From NCBI GenBank assembly GCA_030762895.1, contig CM061063.1, positions 73,777,836 through 73,841,835 on the forward strand: a stretch of DNA of 64,000 nt. The letters run 5' to 3'. The translations under genes and the position numbers were made by a program. This DNA comes from Sophora flavescens (Eukaryota > Streptophyta > Magnoliopsida > Fabales > Fabaceae). Shown here in pieces: positions 21,605-34,314 of this stretch. Each line of letters begins with the position of its first letter. The first letter of the stretch is position 1. The notes under the pieces were generated by a model, which did no database searches, was not told the origin of the DNA, and saw nothing but the letters and a program-made list of their open reading frames with translations.

Positions 21605-22242
21605 TTAATGTGTTGGGAACACTCAAACACAACTATCAATTATACTTCCTTCGAAAACTAGATGCTAAATGTACTGAATTTCGTGCTTAATTGAAATTTA
21701 TATAAAAGGTTATTACCAATTATCTGCATGCTTTAAGGTGAGTTATCATGTTGCTGTTTGGATCATCAATTAGCTGTTGGTGAAGTTGTATGAGTTCATT
21801 TTTTATGGTACTAGAAGTCCAAGGCTGGATGCTGGTCTATTATTGTAGCACTATTTTTTATGGTCCTTTTCATTGATTCATCATTTGCATTAAGTTGTGT
21901 GTCCTTATATCAGACCCTGTTATATTCTTCTTGACCGGAAGATATTCCTAGTTTAGTGTTGTCTATTTATATATCAGCTGATCGTTGAAGGTCCTTACAT
22001 AGCATCTTTTTCTAAGGTTAAATTAATACGGATGGAGGTATCAGCTGTAAGTGATTATTTGTATTGAACTGCAACTTAAATTGGCTGCTGGCTTTCCAGT
22101 GTTATGGAAACTGGGAAGCTTTCTTTATTATGATGGACACAACGTGGGAGAGAAAAATAAGAAGGATGTTAAATACATACTCTAAACTGTAGGATTTATA
22201 TAGCCAGCTTGTTCAATATGCATTTCCATTCCTAAGTGCATG
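21605..22242. other. Intergenic, no gene seen
   Basis: AT-rich DNA between the Pack-MULE and the long-LTR element. Nothing recognisable. Confidence 0.4.
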
Positions 22243-22597
22243 TTTGGTGCGATACCCCCTTCCCAGGGTATCACATTTAAGTAACTTGTTGTGGAAATAC
22301 ACTCAATAAAATGTTGTTGGTTGCTTTCGAAAAATATAATTTTCTAGTTACTTATCCCTTTCAAATTGGTGATAAATTTTTTTTTCTTTTTCTTTTACTC
22401 CAGATACAATCCAACACTATTAACATAATATACATAAGTATCATAAGAGTTTTACACTTAGACCTTCACATAATAGTCATCTCCCAAGGTCATAACATAA
22501 GAATATAAAGACATAACTACAACATAGTGGTAGTCTGACACCACAATCCAACAAGGATGGCTCTCAGTAGCCAAGTCCACATACTAATAAATACCAA

Positions 22598-22863
22598 GGG
22601 CCTGTTTGCTCTTTTTTCCAGTTTGCTGTTTTCATTTCCTGTTTTCGGAAAAAAATTACAAAACCGCCACATTGTTTTCACTATGTTTCATGTTTTCAGA
22701 AATTTGTACACGAAACACTGAAAATAGAAAAAAGTTGTTTTCAGTGTTTCCTTTACAAATTTCTGAAAACAGGAAACAGAATGAAAACAAGGTGGCAGTT
22801 TTGTAATTATTTCTGAAAATAGGAAATGGAAACATGAAACTGGAAACAAAGCAAACATACCCC
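22598..22863. mobile_element. Foldback MITE inside one LTR
   Basis: About 266 bp begins GGGCCTGTTTGCT and ends AGCAAACATACCCC. The two halves are inverted copies, so both strands translate to almost the same peptide. It is absent at the matching place of the other LTR (after AATAAATACCAA, near 29970). The GGGCCTGTTTG start is common in Harbinger and hAT MITEs; the target duplication is unclear. Confidence 0.75.
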
Positions 22864-23198
22864 AAAAGTCCGACAGCTGGTCAATACGATTAATCACTGT
22901 TGGGAAGACCACCATGGTTCTCCTAACCTATCGAAATATCCGGGGAGGATACCTCTACTCCTAATCTACAAGAAAACCGGAAAGTAACCAGAGAGGTGGT
23001 AAAGGTATCTCCACGGTCAAAGTCTGATACATACGTGATGTAGGTTCTGAATTAGCACCCTCAATGATACAAACTAGTCCGGCGTATGTGGCACTCCTAG
23101 CTCCCGTGTTGATCACCCAAGCCTCACCATTGTCGGCATTCACACATATCAAGGATCTGATCCTTAAGTACGATAGACTCATCTCCTCAGAAGTCATA

Positions 23199-23199
<1 letters not shown>

Positions 23200-23234
<35 letters not shown>

Positions 23235-23236
23235 CA
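23200..23236. repeat. (TG)n(TA)n microsatellite
   Basis: A TG run followed by a TA run. The corresponding place in the other LTR (about 30316-30360) has TA then CA, the reverse-complement order. Confidence 0.9.
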
Positions 23237-23514
23237 GTATAGGAAACAACAAACAAATATGCAAGGGTGAGATACCAATATATGAGTTTTGATAAGACAA
23301 CCACATGCGCGACACAAAAAACAGCATATACCAGATATTCACAGCATACAAAAATTATCCAAACAGCAGAATAATTTTATCAAAGGGTTTCATACTCGGC
23401 AGTCATCGTCATTTCATAAAAATCCGTGACACTTCAATATTCAGGCTCTAATTTAATACCTAATGTCCGGAGATACCAACTTCTTTCAAATGAGCGGATC
23501 AGGCTTAGAAGTAC

Positions 23515-23870
23515 ATTCATCTCAACCTCATGTGACCATTGCTCAAACAGCTATTGCAACTGTTCACACGACCCCTCTGTGACAACCACTCAAACAACTA
23601 TTGCAGTTGTACACAGGTTATATTTTCGGATAATCCACCTCAACCTCATTTGACCATTGCTCAAACAGTTATTGCAACTGTGCACATGACCCCTCTATCA
23701 CAACCACTCAAACAACTATTTTAGTTGTACACAGATACATACCACTCAAACAGCTATTGCAGTTATGCATAAATATTATCCGACTTCGTATGATAGCCAC
23801 TCAAACAACTATTGCAGCTTAGTCATACGGCCCCTTGTGACAACTATCCAACTATTGTTGTAGTCATGCA
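23515..23870. repeat. Tandem repeats in LTR, CACTCAAACARCTATTGCA unit
   Basis: Six to eight degenerate units of about 50-60 bp share ACTCAAACAACTATTGCAGT followed by a T(G/T)CACA word. The other LTR has the same array at 30650-30990. The short plus-strand frames here are a by-product of the repeat. Confidence 0.8.
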
Positions 23871-25850
23871 CATGGTAACTCATTGGTCCACACATAACAC
23901 AATAGTTACTGCGATCAATGGAGTTTATTGTCCATAACCTATTGCATCACTCAGAACCTCAATAGTCATCGCATTAAATTGGAAACAAAGTCCAGTAAAG
24001 ATACATTGACTCACTCAGAATCCAATGATCAAATGGAAACATAGCCCATCAAAGATACATTGATCCACTCAGGACTCAATGATCATAACACAGGGCACGT
24101 CTGCTAAAAATGCATGAGAAATTTTTTTATTCTCGTTTCGTTTTATGTTTCGTAATAATATTTCCTTATCGAAGCCCAAAGCTCACGACCATGCTTAATT
24201 TTATATTAAGACTTTTTCACTGTAAATCAAACACATGAAACACAGTCCAAGTATTTTAAACTTAACACATGACATAAAAGTCCGACTGCTCAATCGCAAA
24301 GCTCTAAACTGATGCACCAGTCTTAGGCTCGCGAATATGGAATTCACATTCCCCATATCAATTTTAGGACACACATTCCACAAAATCTTTGCAGGACACC
24401 AAGTCCAATGACACAGATCCCGGATCTACGTGTCAACAGAACACTGGAACCCCGACGTCTCGGTCACTAGGTTTGTTTTTGATTTGTAAAACATTTCGCT
24501 CAATAAAATAACAAATACAAAACAAACCTCCGAAAACTTATCTAAGTTTAACGGAATAATTTCGCTGAATAAAACTCCTTTACAGAAATTCTTTTCTGTT
24601 AGAAACGTTTATAAAACGTGAAATCATTGAAAAATTCTTTTCTTTCCAATTACTTCATATCGTTCTTGATAAACACCAACTTTTAAAAGTCCTTTCAAAA
24701 TAAAATTTTATAATAATAAAATAAATTCTTTTTCTCAAAAATTTCTCATAAATTTTTTTTTTATATCTTAAATGACTTTTCTGTCATAAATAATTGTTCT
24801 GATGGTTATATTAAGTTATTTTTATAATTTAATCACTTTAAATAATATTTTATAATATAATTGAATTTATTTTGGAAAAACTAGCGGCTGTGAAAAATTT
24901 TCACAGTTCCGCCTTCTTTCATCATGTATTGACACATTTTCCACAAAAATATTATTAAAATAATACTTTTTCACTTTTTCTCAAATTCCCACAAATTAAT
25001 CACTCTGATTAATTATTCAAGCTAGCTTATTAAGCTTTTATCCTCAAATTAATTTAAACACTGACCAATGTCAGGCTTATCAATTCGTCACCCAACAACA
25101 GATAATTTCACAATATAACATGGCATACATCCAAATTATGGCATGCATCACAATTATAATTTAACACTCCGATTATAATCATGTAAATCAATATATCACA
25201 AATAATCAAGTAAGCATATAATCAATTAAACAATAAACGATTCAAAATCACAGAGAAACACCACGGATAATTTCTGAGACAACTCTAAAACAGCATGGGA
25301 TCATCTTAAACTCCCCAGGCAAACTCCCCTTACCTCTTGAAGATTCAAGTGTTTGTTTCACGAACGATTCCCCGATTTTGATCCGGTTTCCTTCGTACCG
25401 CTCAGATCAACTAAACCCAAATTGATCCTTCACACAAATCATAACCAAAAATTAACAAAATCAAACTAAACTTGTTTAGTTCATAAGGGTTATGGTTCGG
25501 CCTTCACTAGACTAGGGATGTTAAAAATTTCTAACTTATGGATTTATGATCCTTAAACATGATGGAGACTTAATCAATGATCACGAACCAAGAACTTTGA
25601 ACAAAAACTCATCTAACTCCATGAGTTAGGGTTTCAGCCTCATCACAAAAGTGAGATTACAAATTTCACTTGATTATCATCTCTTGGATTTAACAAATAT
25701 ACATAGTATAGAGTTGGATTTAAGTGTCACAAGACAACTTTGAATCAAAAATTCATCCAACAACCAAAGTAAGGGTTTCGGACCTTTTGAAGAAAATAGG
25801 CTAGGGTTTGATTTTTGGTTTTATATCACTTATATACAATAGCTATCATG

Positions 25851-26075
25851 GTCTTAAGAGATGAAATTATGAATCATAACTCAAAGTTGAAACAAAACCC
25901 GTTTACACCTAAATACATAGGTTTCGGCCTTGCTTGGAAAAATAGGGAAGAAAATTCTTTTGGGTTCATGCTTCTAGATGATGAATATAGGTATCAAGAT
26001 GAGTTCATAGAAATTGTTTCCAAGTCAAATGGATTTTTCTACAATTTTCTAGATATTTTTGAAGAATGGATCTAG
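25851..26075 (+). other. 75-codon open frame inside the LTR
   Basis: From the ATG at 25851 the frame reads MVLRDEIMNHNSKLK, then GFGLAWKNREE, and ends IFEEWI. The other LTR keeps the frame at 32968-33195 with about four amino-acid changes. No family was recognised. It is antisense to the element and most likely fortuitous, but it has stayed open in both copies. Confidence 0.35.
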
Positions 26076-27130
26076 AAACTTGAAAATGATGTTCTTGTCT
26101 TGATTTTCATGAAAAGAATAAAGAAGAACACATGATTGATCATGGAGAGAAGGATTCTACCTCTTGATAATGAAATAGTGATGAAGATGATCAAGTTTCT
26201 TCACCAAAATCTCTTGGTGTTCATGAGTGTTATTGAGAAGTTTAGAGAGAAAGATGAAGATGATGAAGATTTTTGAGCTGTTTTGGTGATTTGGACATAT
26301 CTCCCAATATACTTATCCGTTTTTTATGATCTTTAGCTCGTTGGAAAGAAGAGAGAAAGAGGAACAACTTTCATGTAGGAAATTTTCCGAGTTTCATAAC
26401 AGAAAAGGGTCAGAATGTCGGTACAGTTTTCAGCGAGCATGAACATCAATGTGTGTTCTTAGAGTTCTTAAGAGAAAATGGTTCAAGTTGATGAAGAAGA
26501 CAAGAGAATGAAACAAAATTTGCCTAAGTGTGGTTAAGTGAAGGGGGAGTCGTGGGTTTAGGGGCAATTTGGTCCAAAATCATAATGACAAAGCTTGTAA
26601 TTATCATGACAACTTAAGGGTAAAATGGTCTTTTCCACATAAAATATCTAATGTCATAAATGTGTCATTATGACCATTATGACTCAGATAGGATCGTCAT
26701 AAATGATTGTCATCTCAGTCACATCAGTCATCTCAGTTCCGTTGCTGACTTTCTGATTCATCCGACTCAAGTTTTCCTAGAGATATTTCGACGTTTTCGC
26801 TCGTAGCAAATATAATATTATATTTTTACACTAAAATTTTCAAAACTTCTAATATCGTAGCAAATACAATAAAAACATTATTCATCTCGTTCATGAATTA
26901 AAATTAGGTTTTCTGAGCAGTAAACTTTTACTGTCAGTGAAAACATAGAAAACGGCAGACCGGTTTCCGTCTGAATTTTCAACCAAAAACTTTCCCGTAA
27001 CCTTATGAAAATAAGTATAGCATGTAATTGACCTTGGTTTATCCAAAATCATTTTAAGTCTCGGATAAAAATATAATCATTTATATATTTATTACCGATA
27101 TTAGAAAGCAGTGAAAATCGGGGTGTTACA

Positions 27131-29621
27131 TTACTACCCCACTAAAAAAAAAAATCGTGACTCGAAACTAAACAGGATTTTGTAATATCATCTTAACCTT
27201 AAGATCTTACATTGCCTTTCACGTCGCTTCATTCCTCTTATTTCATAATTCCATAACATAATTCATTCTTATGTCATTTCTATTCATCCTTACTATCCTC
27301 AAAATTTCATCAGAGTCTATCATACTCGAAAAACAAAATTAAAACGTAATCACTTCTCTTCTTAACATTGTTCCTCCAGAAAACCTTATTCTAATCATCT
27401 AACTCATCCCAATTATTACCGAGATCAATAATACCTTTCCAGCAACACGCATCAACTCTTTATTCAAAATATCCAATCATAGTCTTAATCCCTCTTGATT
27501 ATAATTCACCCTTCAAATTTATATCACTTCACACATCTCAATCTCAAAATAACTTTATTGCATCTCTTAATACAATTAAACCAAAATAGATTATATAGAA
27601 TATAATTATCTAACTCTTAGCTTTTGAACTTTTCTAACAACTTAGTTTTACTCAAGAACTTCTCTTTTCCGCTCACATTCAACTTAGATAAAACTACCAT
27701 AGACACCTTTCTGTAATTTCCTCCAATCATACAATTAAATCTTAGCAATGATTAATTTATCATTACCCTAGATTTCCTTTAGCAAACTCTACCTCAATCA
27801 TGATAAAATCTACCAAAATCATCTTACTTACTGATGTTAATTCTAGAAATTCTCAGCTTACTAGTCACATCTATACATAAAAATCCGCTCACCTCTTGTC
27901 ATGCTTAGGTATTACACTTACTCACAGCTAACCTTCTAAGGATTAATTCCTTTCTTACTTATCCATCGAACTTAGGATGATAAGTTGAACATTAACTTCA
28001 ACTTGGTTCTTAATCGCTTGATGCAAACTTTGCCCAATACTTGAGGTAAGTTTTTCGGGCTTCATTTAGAACAATGCTAGAAGATTCTTTATGAAGTTGG
28101 ATCAGTCCTCTGATACATACCTCGGTTAGCTTTTCCACTACATAGTGGACCTAAGCAGTAAAAAGGTGTCGACTTCGTCAACCTACTCACTATAATTTGA
28201 AAAGAGACTTTCGAGACAAGAAATTTCTTGATTCACTTTCACAAGAAAGCACAAAGAATAATTTGACCAATCTGAAAGATAGGAGTGTCCAATATGTAAA
28301 AAGATTCTTCAATAGGTTGGTGAGTGTAAAAATGCATAGCTAATACATGTTTACAAACATGACTCTAATAAAGTTCCTTCTTTCACAAGAACTTCCATCG
28401 TGTTAGAAAATCAAAAGATGAACTATTCCTAACCTCAAGAGGATTTCAATTTGTACCCAAAATTTTTAAAACGACGATTTAAAAGGAAACAGTCAAGCCA
28501 AAATTCAGATTGGATCACAATTACCAAAAGTAAAAGTGACTAAACTAAGTTCCATCAGGAAACTTCTATTATCACGAAACCATCTATGTTACATAACTCA
28601 AGAAATACTCATAACATATTTTCAAAGAAGTATCAAAATATCCAGATTATCATAACCAATTGATAAGTCATTATAGATTTTAAATCAAGGTCAGAAAAAA
28701 TGAATTAGGCATGCACAAAATGTACTGTTGTGATTGTCAAATACAACCATAGGAATTTGAGGAACAATTGTCAATAAGGAATGAACAGTACAAATAAGAA
28801 TTTCCTTAATCCCAAGACTCTCACCTAAGGTTGAAGATTCAAATCTATTCGCCTTGGTTTTCCCCAAGCACAAAGGTCTTTTATGACGCGCTTAGTATGG
28901 TCACCCTGAATCGGTACGATTACTAATAACTTGGTCAATCTCTCAGACATACGAAGAGTTGATTTTTCCTCATAAGCTGAGTCAACAACACAAAATATTT
29001 AATAAGTCCTTACTGCAATCTGGCGATTACTTGTTCTTAAGTCGATCTTTGAATATACAACAACTTACAACTCCTTGCAAGTGATCTGTAACACTTGACA
29101 TAGAGGTCTCTCATGCTCCTCGTGACTCTCAGGGTAAACGAGAACATCATCGATGAAGATGGTGACTAACTTATCGAGAAACGGACGAAAATTCCATTTC
29201 TTGAAGTCCAACCTGGCTAACTTCGTAGGCGATATCCTACACAAAGTGATAGAGATCAACCCGAATCTAGAAACTAGATCGATTGAGAACTCAATATCCT
29301 TCGCAAGCACAAACTTGAAACATTCTTAGAAAATTCTCCCAAAAATTTTCCATGACAGGTACCTCATTCAAATGTCTGATACCGACCCAAGGGATAAACG
29401 AATGTACCAACATGAACAGAAGTACCCTTTACTAAACATGAGTTCTCACAAGGTCTCAACCCAATTAGAACCTATCAAAACATACGTACTTATATGTCAA
29501 CACACATTGTTTTAACCAAGAAACAATTCAAACAAGGTTCAACCAGAGATCACACAACAAAAACCTAACAGACCTATTCCCCAAGGTTCCAGAAAGACTC
29601 GACCAGCTCTGATACCACTAA
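27131..29621 (-). other. Internal region of the LARD-like element
   Basis: 2.5 kb without gag, protease or integrase motifs. The polypurine tract (about 27131-27143) and primer-binding site (about 29606-29617) are recognisable. Only the reverse-transcriptase relic at 29065-29310 betrays former coding DNA. Confidence 0.75.
29065..29310 (-). pseudogene. Ty3/gypsy reverse-transcriptase relic
   Basis: An 81-codon frame joins DIEFSIDLVSRFGLISIT (start of the gypsy RT domain) directly to FLDKLVTIFIDDVLVYPES and HEEHE, the catalytic F-x-DD-x-L-V-Y box and what follows. Roughly the first half of the RT is deleted in between. It fits a chromovirus-type gypsy element and shows the transcription direction of the LARD. 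Confidence 0.7.
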
Positions 29622-30319
29622 TGCGATACCCCCTTCCCAGGGTATCACATTTAAGTAACTTGTTCTGGAAATACACTCAATAAAATGCTGCTAGTTGCTT
29701 TCGGAAAATATAATTTTCTAGTTACTTATCCCTTTCAAAATTGGCGATAAATTTTTTTTCTTTTTCTTTTCTCCACATACAATCCAACACCATTAACATA
29801 ATATACATAAGTATCATAAGAGTTTTACACTTAGACCTTCACATAATAGGTCATCTCCCAAAGTCATAACATAAGAATATACAGACATAACTACAACGTA
29901 GCGGTATTCTGACACCACAATCCAACAAGGATGGCTCTCAGTAGCCAAGTCCACATACTAATAAATACCAAATGTCCTACAGCTAGAGTCAATATGATTA
30001 ATCACTGTTGGAAAGACCACCATGGTTCTCTCAACCTATCGAAATATCCAGGGAGGATACCTCTACTCCTAATCTACTTGAAAACCGGTAAGTAACCAGA
30101 GAGGTGGTAAAGGTATCTCCACGGTCAAAGTCTGATACGTATGTGATGTAGGTCCTGAATTAGCACCCTCAATGATACAAACTAGTCCGGTGTAAGTGGC
30201 ACTCCTAGCTCCCGTGTTGATCACCCAAGCCTCACCATTGTCGGCATTCACACAGATCAAGGATCTGATCCTTAAGTACGATAGACTCGTCACCTCGGAA
30301 TTCATCTGTACTCATATAC

Positions 30320-30360
<41 letters not shown>

Positions 30361-33300
30361 GAGTATAGGAAATAACAAACAAATATGCAAGGGTGTGATA
30401 CCAATATATGAGTTTTGATAAGACAACCACATACGCGACACACAAAACAACATATACCAGATATTCACAGCATACAAAAATTATCCAAACAGCAGAATAA
30501 TTTTATCAAAGGGTTTCATACCCGACAGTCATCGTCATTTCATAAAAATGCATGAAATTTCAATATTCAGGCTCTAATTTAATACCTAATCTCCGGAGAT
30601 CCCAACTTCTTTCAAATGAGCGGATCAGGCTCAGAAGTACATTCATCTCAACCTCATGTGACCATTGCTCAAACAGCTATTGCAACTGTTCACACGACCC
30701 CTTTGTGACAACCACTCAAACAACTATTGTAGTTGTACACAGGTTATATTTTCGGATAATCTACCTCAACCTCATGTGACCATTGCTCAAACAACTATTG
30801 CAACTGTGCACATGACCCCTCTGTCACAACCACTCAAACAACTATTGCAGTTGTACACAAATATATAACCATTCAAACAGCTATTGCATTTATGCATAAA
30901 TATTATCCGACTTCGTATGATAGCCACTCAAACAGCTATTGCAGCTTAGTCATACGGTCCCTTGTGACAACTATCCAACTATTGTTGTAGTCATACACAT
31001 GGTAACTCATTGGTCCACACATAACACAATAGTTACTGCGATCAATGGAGTTTATTGTCCATAACCTATTGCATCACTCAGAACCTCAATAGTCATCGCA
31101 TTAAATTGGAAACAAAGTCTAGTAAAGATACATTAGCTCACTCAGAATCCAATGATCAAATGGAAACATAGCCCATCAAAAATACATTGATCCACTCATG
31201 ACTCAATGATCATAACACATGCACGTCTGCCAAAAATGCATGAGAAAAATTTTTATTCTCGTTTTGTTTTCTTTATCGTAATAATCTTTCCTTATCGAAG
31301 CCCAAATCTCACGACCATGCTTAATTTTATATTAAGACTTTTTCACTGTAAAGCAAACACATGACACACAGTCCAAGTGTTTTAAACTTAACACAGGACA
31401 TAAAAGTCCGACTGATTAATCGCAAAGCTCTAAACTGATGCACCAGTCTTAGGCTCGCGGATATGGAATTCACATTCCCCATATCAATTTTAGGACACAC
31501 ATTCCACAAAACCTTTGCAGGACACTCAATCCAATGACACAGATCCAGGATCTACGTGTCAACAGAACACCAGAACCACGACGTCTCGGTCACTAGGTTT
31601 GTTTTTGCTTTGTAAAACATTTCGCTCTGTAAAATAACAAATAAAAAACAAACCTCCGAAAACTTATCCAAGTTTAACAGAATAATTTCGTTGAATAAAA
31701 CTCCTTTACATAAATTCTTTTCTGTTAGAAACGTTTATAAAACGTGAAATCATTGATAAATTCTTTTATTTCCAGTTATTTCATATCGTTCTCGATAAAC
31801 ATCAACTTTTAAAAGTCCTTTCTAAATAAAATTTTATAATAATAAAATAAAATCTTTTTCTCAAAATTTCTCATAAAAATCTTTTTATAACTTAAATGAC
31901 TTTTCTGTCATAAATAATTGTTCTGACGGTTATATTACGTTATTTTTGTAACTTAATCACTTTAAATAACATTTTATAATATAATTGAGTTGATTTTGAA
32001 AAAACTAGCGCCTATGAAAAATTTTCACAGTTCCGCCCTTACTGTCATGTATTGACACATTTTCCACAAAAATATTATTAAAATAATATTTTTTTCACTT
32101 TTTCTCAAGTTCCCACAAATTAATCACTCTGATTAATTATTTAAGCTTATTAAGCTTTTATCCTCAAATTAATTTAAACACTGACCAATGTCAGGCTTCT
32201 CAATCCGTCACCCAACAACAGATAATTTCACAATATAACATGGCATACATCCAAATTATGGCATGCATCACAATTATAATTTAACTCTCCAATTATAATC
32301 ATGTAAATCAATATATCACAAATAATCAAGTAAGCATATAATCAATTAAACAATAAACGATTCAAAATCATAGAGAAACACCACAGATAATTTACAGACA
32401 ACTCTAAAACAGCATGGGATCATCTTAAACTCCCCAGGTAAACTCCCCTTACCTCTTGAAGATTCAAGTGTTTGTTTCACGAACGATTCCCCGATTTGGA
32501 TCCGGTTTCCTTCGTACCACTCAGATCAACTAAACCCAAATTGATCCTTCACACAAATCATAACCAAAAATTAACAAAATCAAACTAAACTTGTTTAGTT
32601 CATAAGGGTTATGGTTCGGCCTTCACTAGACTAGGGATGTTAAAAATTTCTAACTTATGGATTTATGATCCTTAAACATGATGGAGACTTAATCAATGAT
32701 CATGAACCAAGAACTTTGAACAAAATCTCATCTAACTCCATGAGTTTGGGTTTCGGCCTCATCACAAAAGTGAGATTACAAATTTCACTTTATTCTCATC
32801 TCTTGGATTTAACAAATATACATATTATAGAGTAGGATTTAAGTGTCACAAGACAACTTTGAATCAAAAATTCATCCAACAACCAAAGTTAGGGTTTTGG
32901 ACCTTTTGAAGAAAATAGGCTAGGGTTTGATTTTTGGTTTTATAATCACTTATATACAATAGCTATCATGGTCTTAAGAGATGAAATCATGAATCATAAC
33001 TCAAAGTTGAAACAAAACCCATTTACACCTAAACACATAGGTTTCGGCCTTGCTTGGAAAAATAGGGAAGAAATTTCTTTTGGGTTCATGCTTCTAGATG
33101 ATGAATATAGGTATCAAGATGAGTTCATAGATATTGTTTCCAAGTCAAATGGATTTTTCTACAATTTTCTAGAGATTTTTGAAGAATGGATCTAGAAACT
33201 TGAAAATGATGTTCTTTGCTTGATTTTCATGAAAAGAATAAAGAAGAACACATGATTGATTATGGAGAGAAGGATTATACCTATTGATAATGAATAAGTG

Positions 33301-34253
33301 ATGAAGATGATCAAGTTTCTTCACAAAAATCTCTTGGTGTTCATAAGTGTTCTTGAGAAGTTTAGAGAGAAAGATGAAGATGATGAAGATTTTTGAGCTG
33401 TTTTGGTGATTTGGGCATATCTCCCAATATACTTATCCGTTTTTTATGATCTTTAGGTCGTTGGAAAGAAGAGAGATAGAGGAACAGCTTTCATGTAGGA
33501 AGTTTTCCGAGTTTCATAACTTAAAAGGGTCAGAATGTCGGTATAGTTTTTAGCGAGCATGAACATCAATGTGTGTTCTTAGAGTTCTTAAGAGAAAATG
33601 GTTCAAGTTGATGAAGATGACAAGAGAATGAAATAACGTTTGCCTAAGTGGTTATGTGAAGGGGGAGCCGTGGGTTTAGGGGCAATTTGGTCCAAAATCA
33701 TAATGGCAAAGCTTGTTATTATCATGACAACTTAAGGGTAAAATGGTCTTTTCCACATAAAAATATTTAATGTCATAAATGTGTCATTATGACCATTATG
33801 AATCCGATAGGATCGTCATAAATGCTTGTCATCTCAGTCACATCAGTCATCTCAGCTCCGTTGCTGACTCCCTGATTCATCCGACTCAAGTTTTCCTAGA
33901 GATATTTCGACGTTTTCGCCCGCAGCAAATATAATATTATATTTTTACACTAAAATTTTCAAAACTTCTAATATTGTATCAAATACGATAAAAACATTAT
34001 TCATCTCGTTCACGAATTAAAATTAGGTTTTCTGAGCAGTAAACTTTTACTGTCAGTGAAAACACAAAATGGCAGACCGGTTTCCGTATGAATTTTCAAC
34101 CAAAAACTTTCTCGTACGTAACCTTATGAAAATAAGTATAACATGTAATTGACCTTGGTTTATCCAAAATCATTTTCTAAGTCTCGGATAAAAATATAAT
34201 CATTTATATATTTATTATCGATATTAGAAAGCAGTTAAAATCGGGGTGCTACA
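29622..34253 (-). repeat. 5' LTR of the LARD-like element
   Basis: 4632 bp, without the foldback insertion. It contains the TA/CA microsatellite (30316-30360), the tandem array (30650-30990) and the 75-codon frame (32968-33195). Confidence 0.88.
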
Positions 34254-34314
34254 TTTGGATTATAGTTGAGAAACTGCAAACGTAAATTTAGCGCGAAGTA
34301 TGTATGAATTTCTT

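Larger units (their letters stand above)
22248..27130 (-). repeat. 3' LTR of the LARD-like element
   Basis: 4883 bp; longer than its partner because of a 266-bp foldback insertion at 22598-22863. A hand comparison of about 245 bp (22961 onward against 30061 onward) gave about 13 differences, so the LTRs have diverged noticeably. Confidence 0.88.
22248..34253 (-). mobile_element. LARD-like long-LTR retrotransposon derivative
   Basis: Two direct repeats of 4883 bp (22248-27130) and 4632 bp (29622-34253) both begin TGCGATACCCCCTTCCCAGG and end GGGGTG(T/C)TACA. They flank a 2491-bp centre, and TTTGG lies outside both ends (22243-22247, 34254-34258). On the minus strand the upper LTR is followed by TTAG and then TGGTATCAGAGC, the tRNA-iMet primer-binding site (about 29606-29617); the lower LTR is preceded by AGTGGGGTAGTAA. 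The centre has no gag or pol frame, only a deleted reverse-transcriptase relic. Very long LTRs around a nearly non-coding centre are the definition of LARDs; the relic points to a Ty3/gypsy ancestor. Confidence 0.9.

Noticed and set aside
22606..22865. Two opposite-strand frames with nearly the same peptide as a conserved gene pair
   Set aside because: Caused by the palindromic foldback MITE.
23515..23870. Regularly spaced repeats resembling a CRISPR array
   Set aside because: Units are degenerate, of uneven length and inside an LTR present twice; the organism is a plant.
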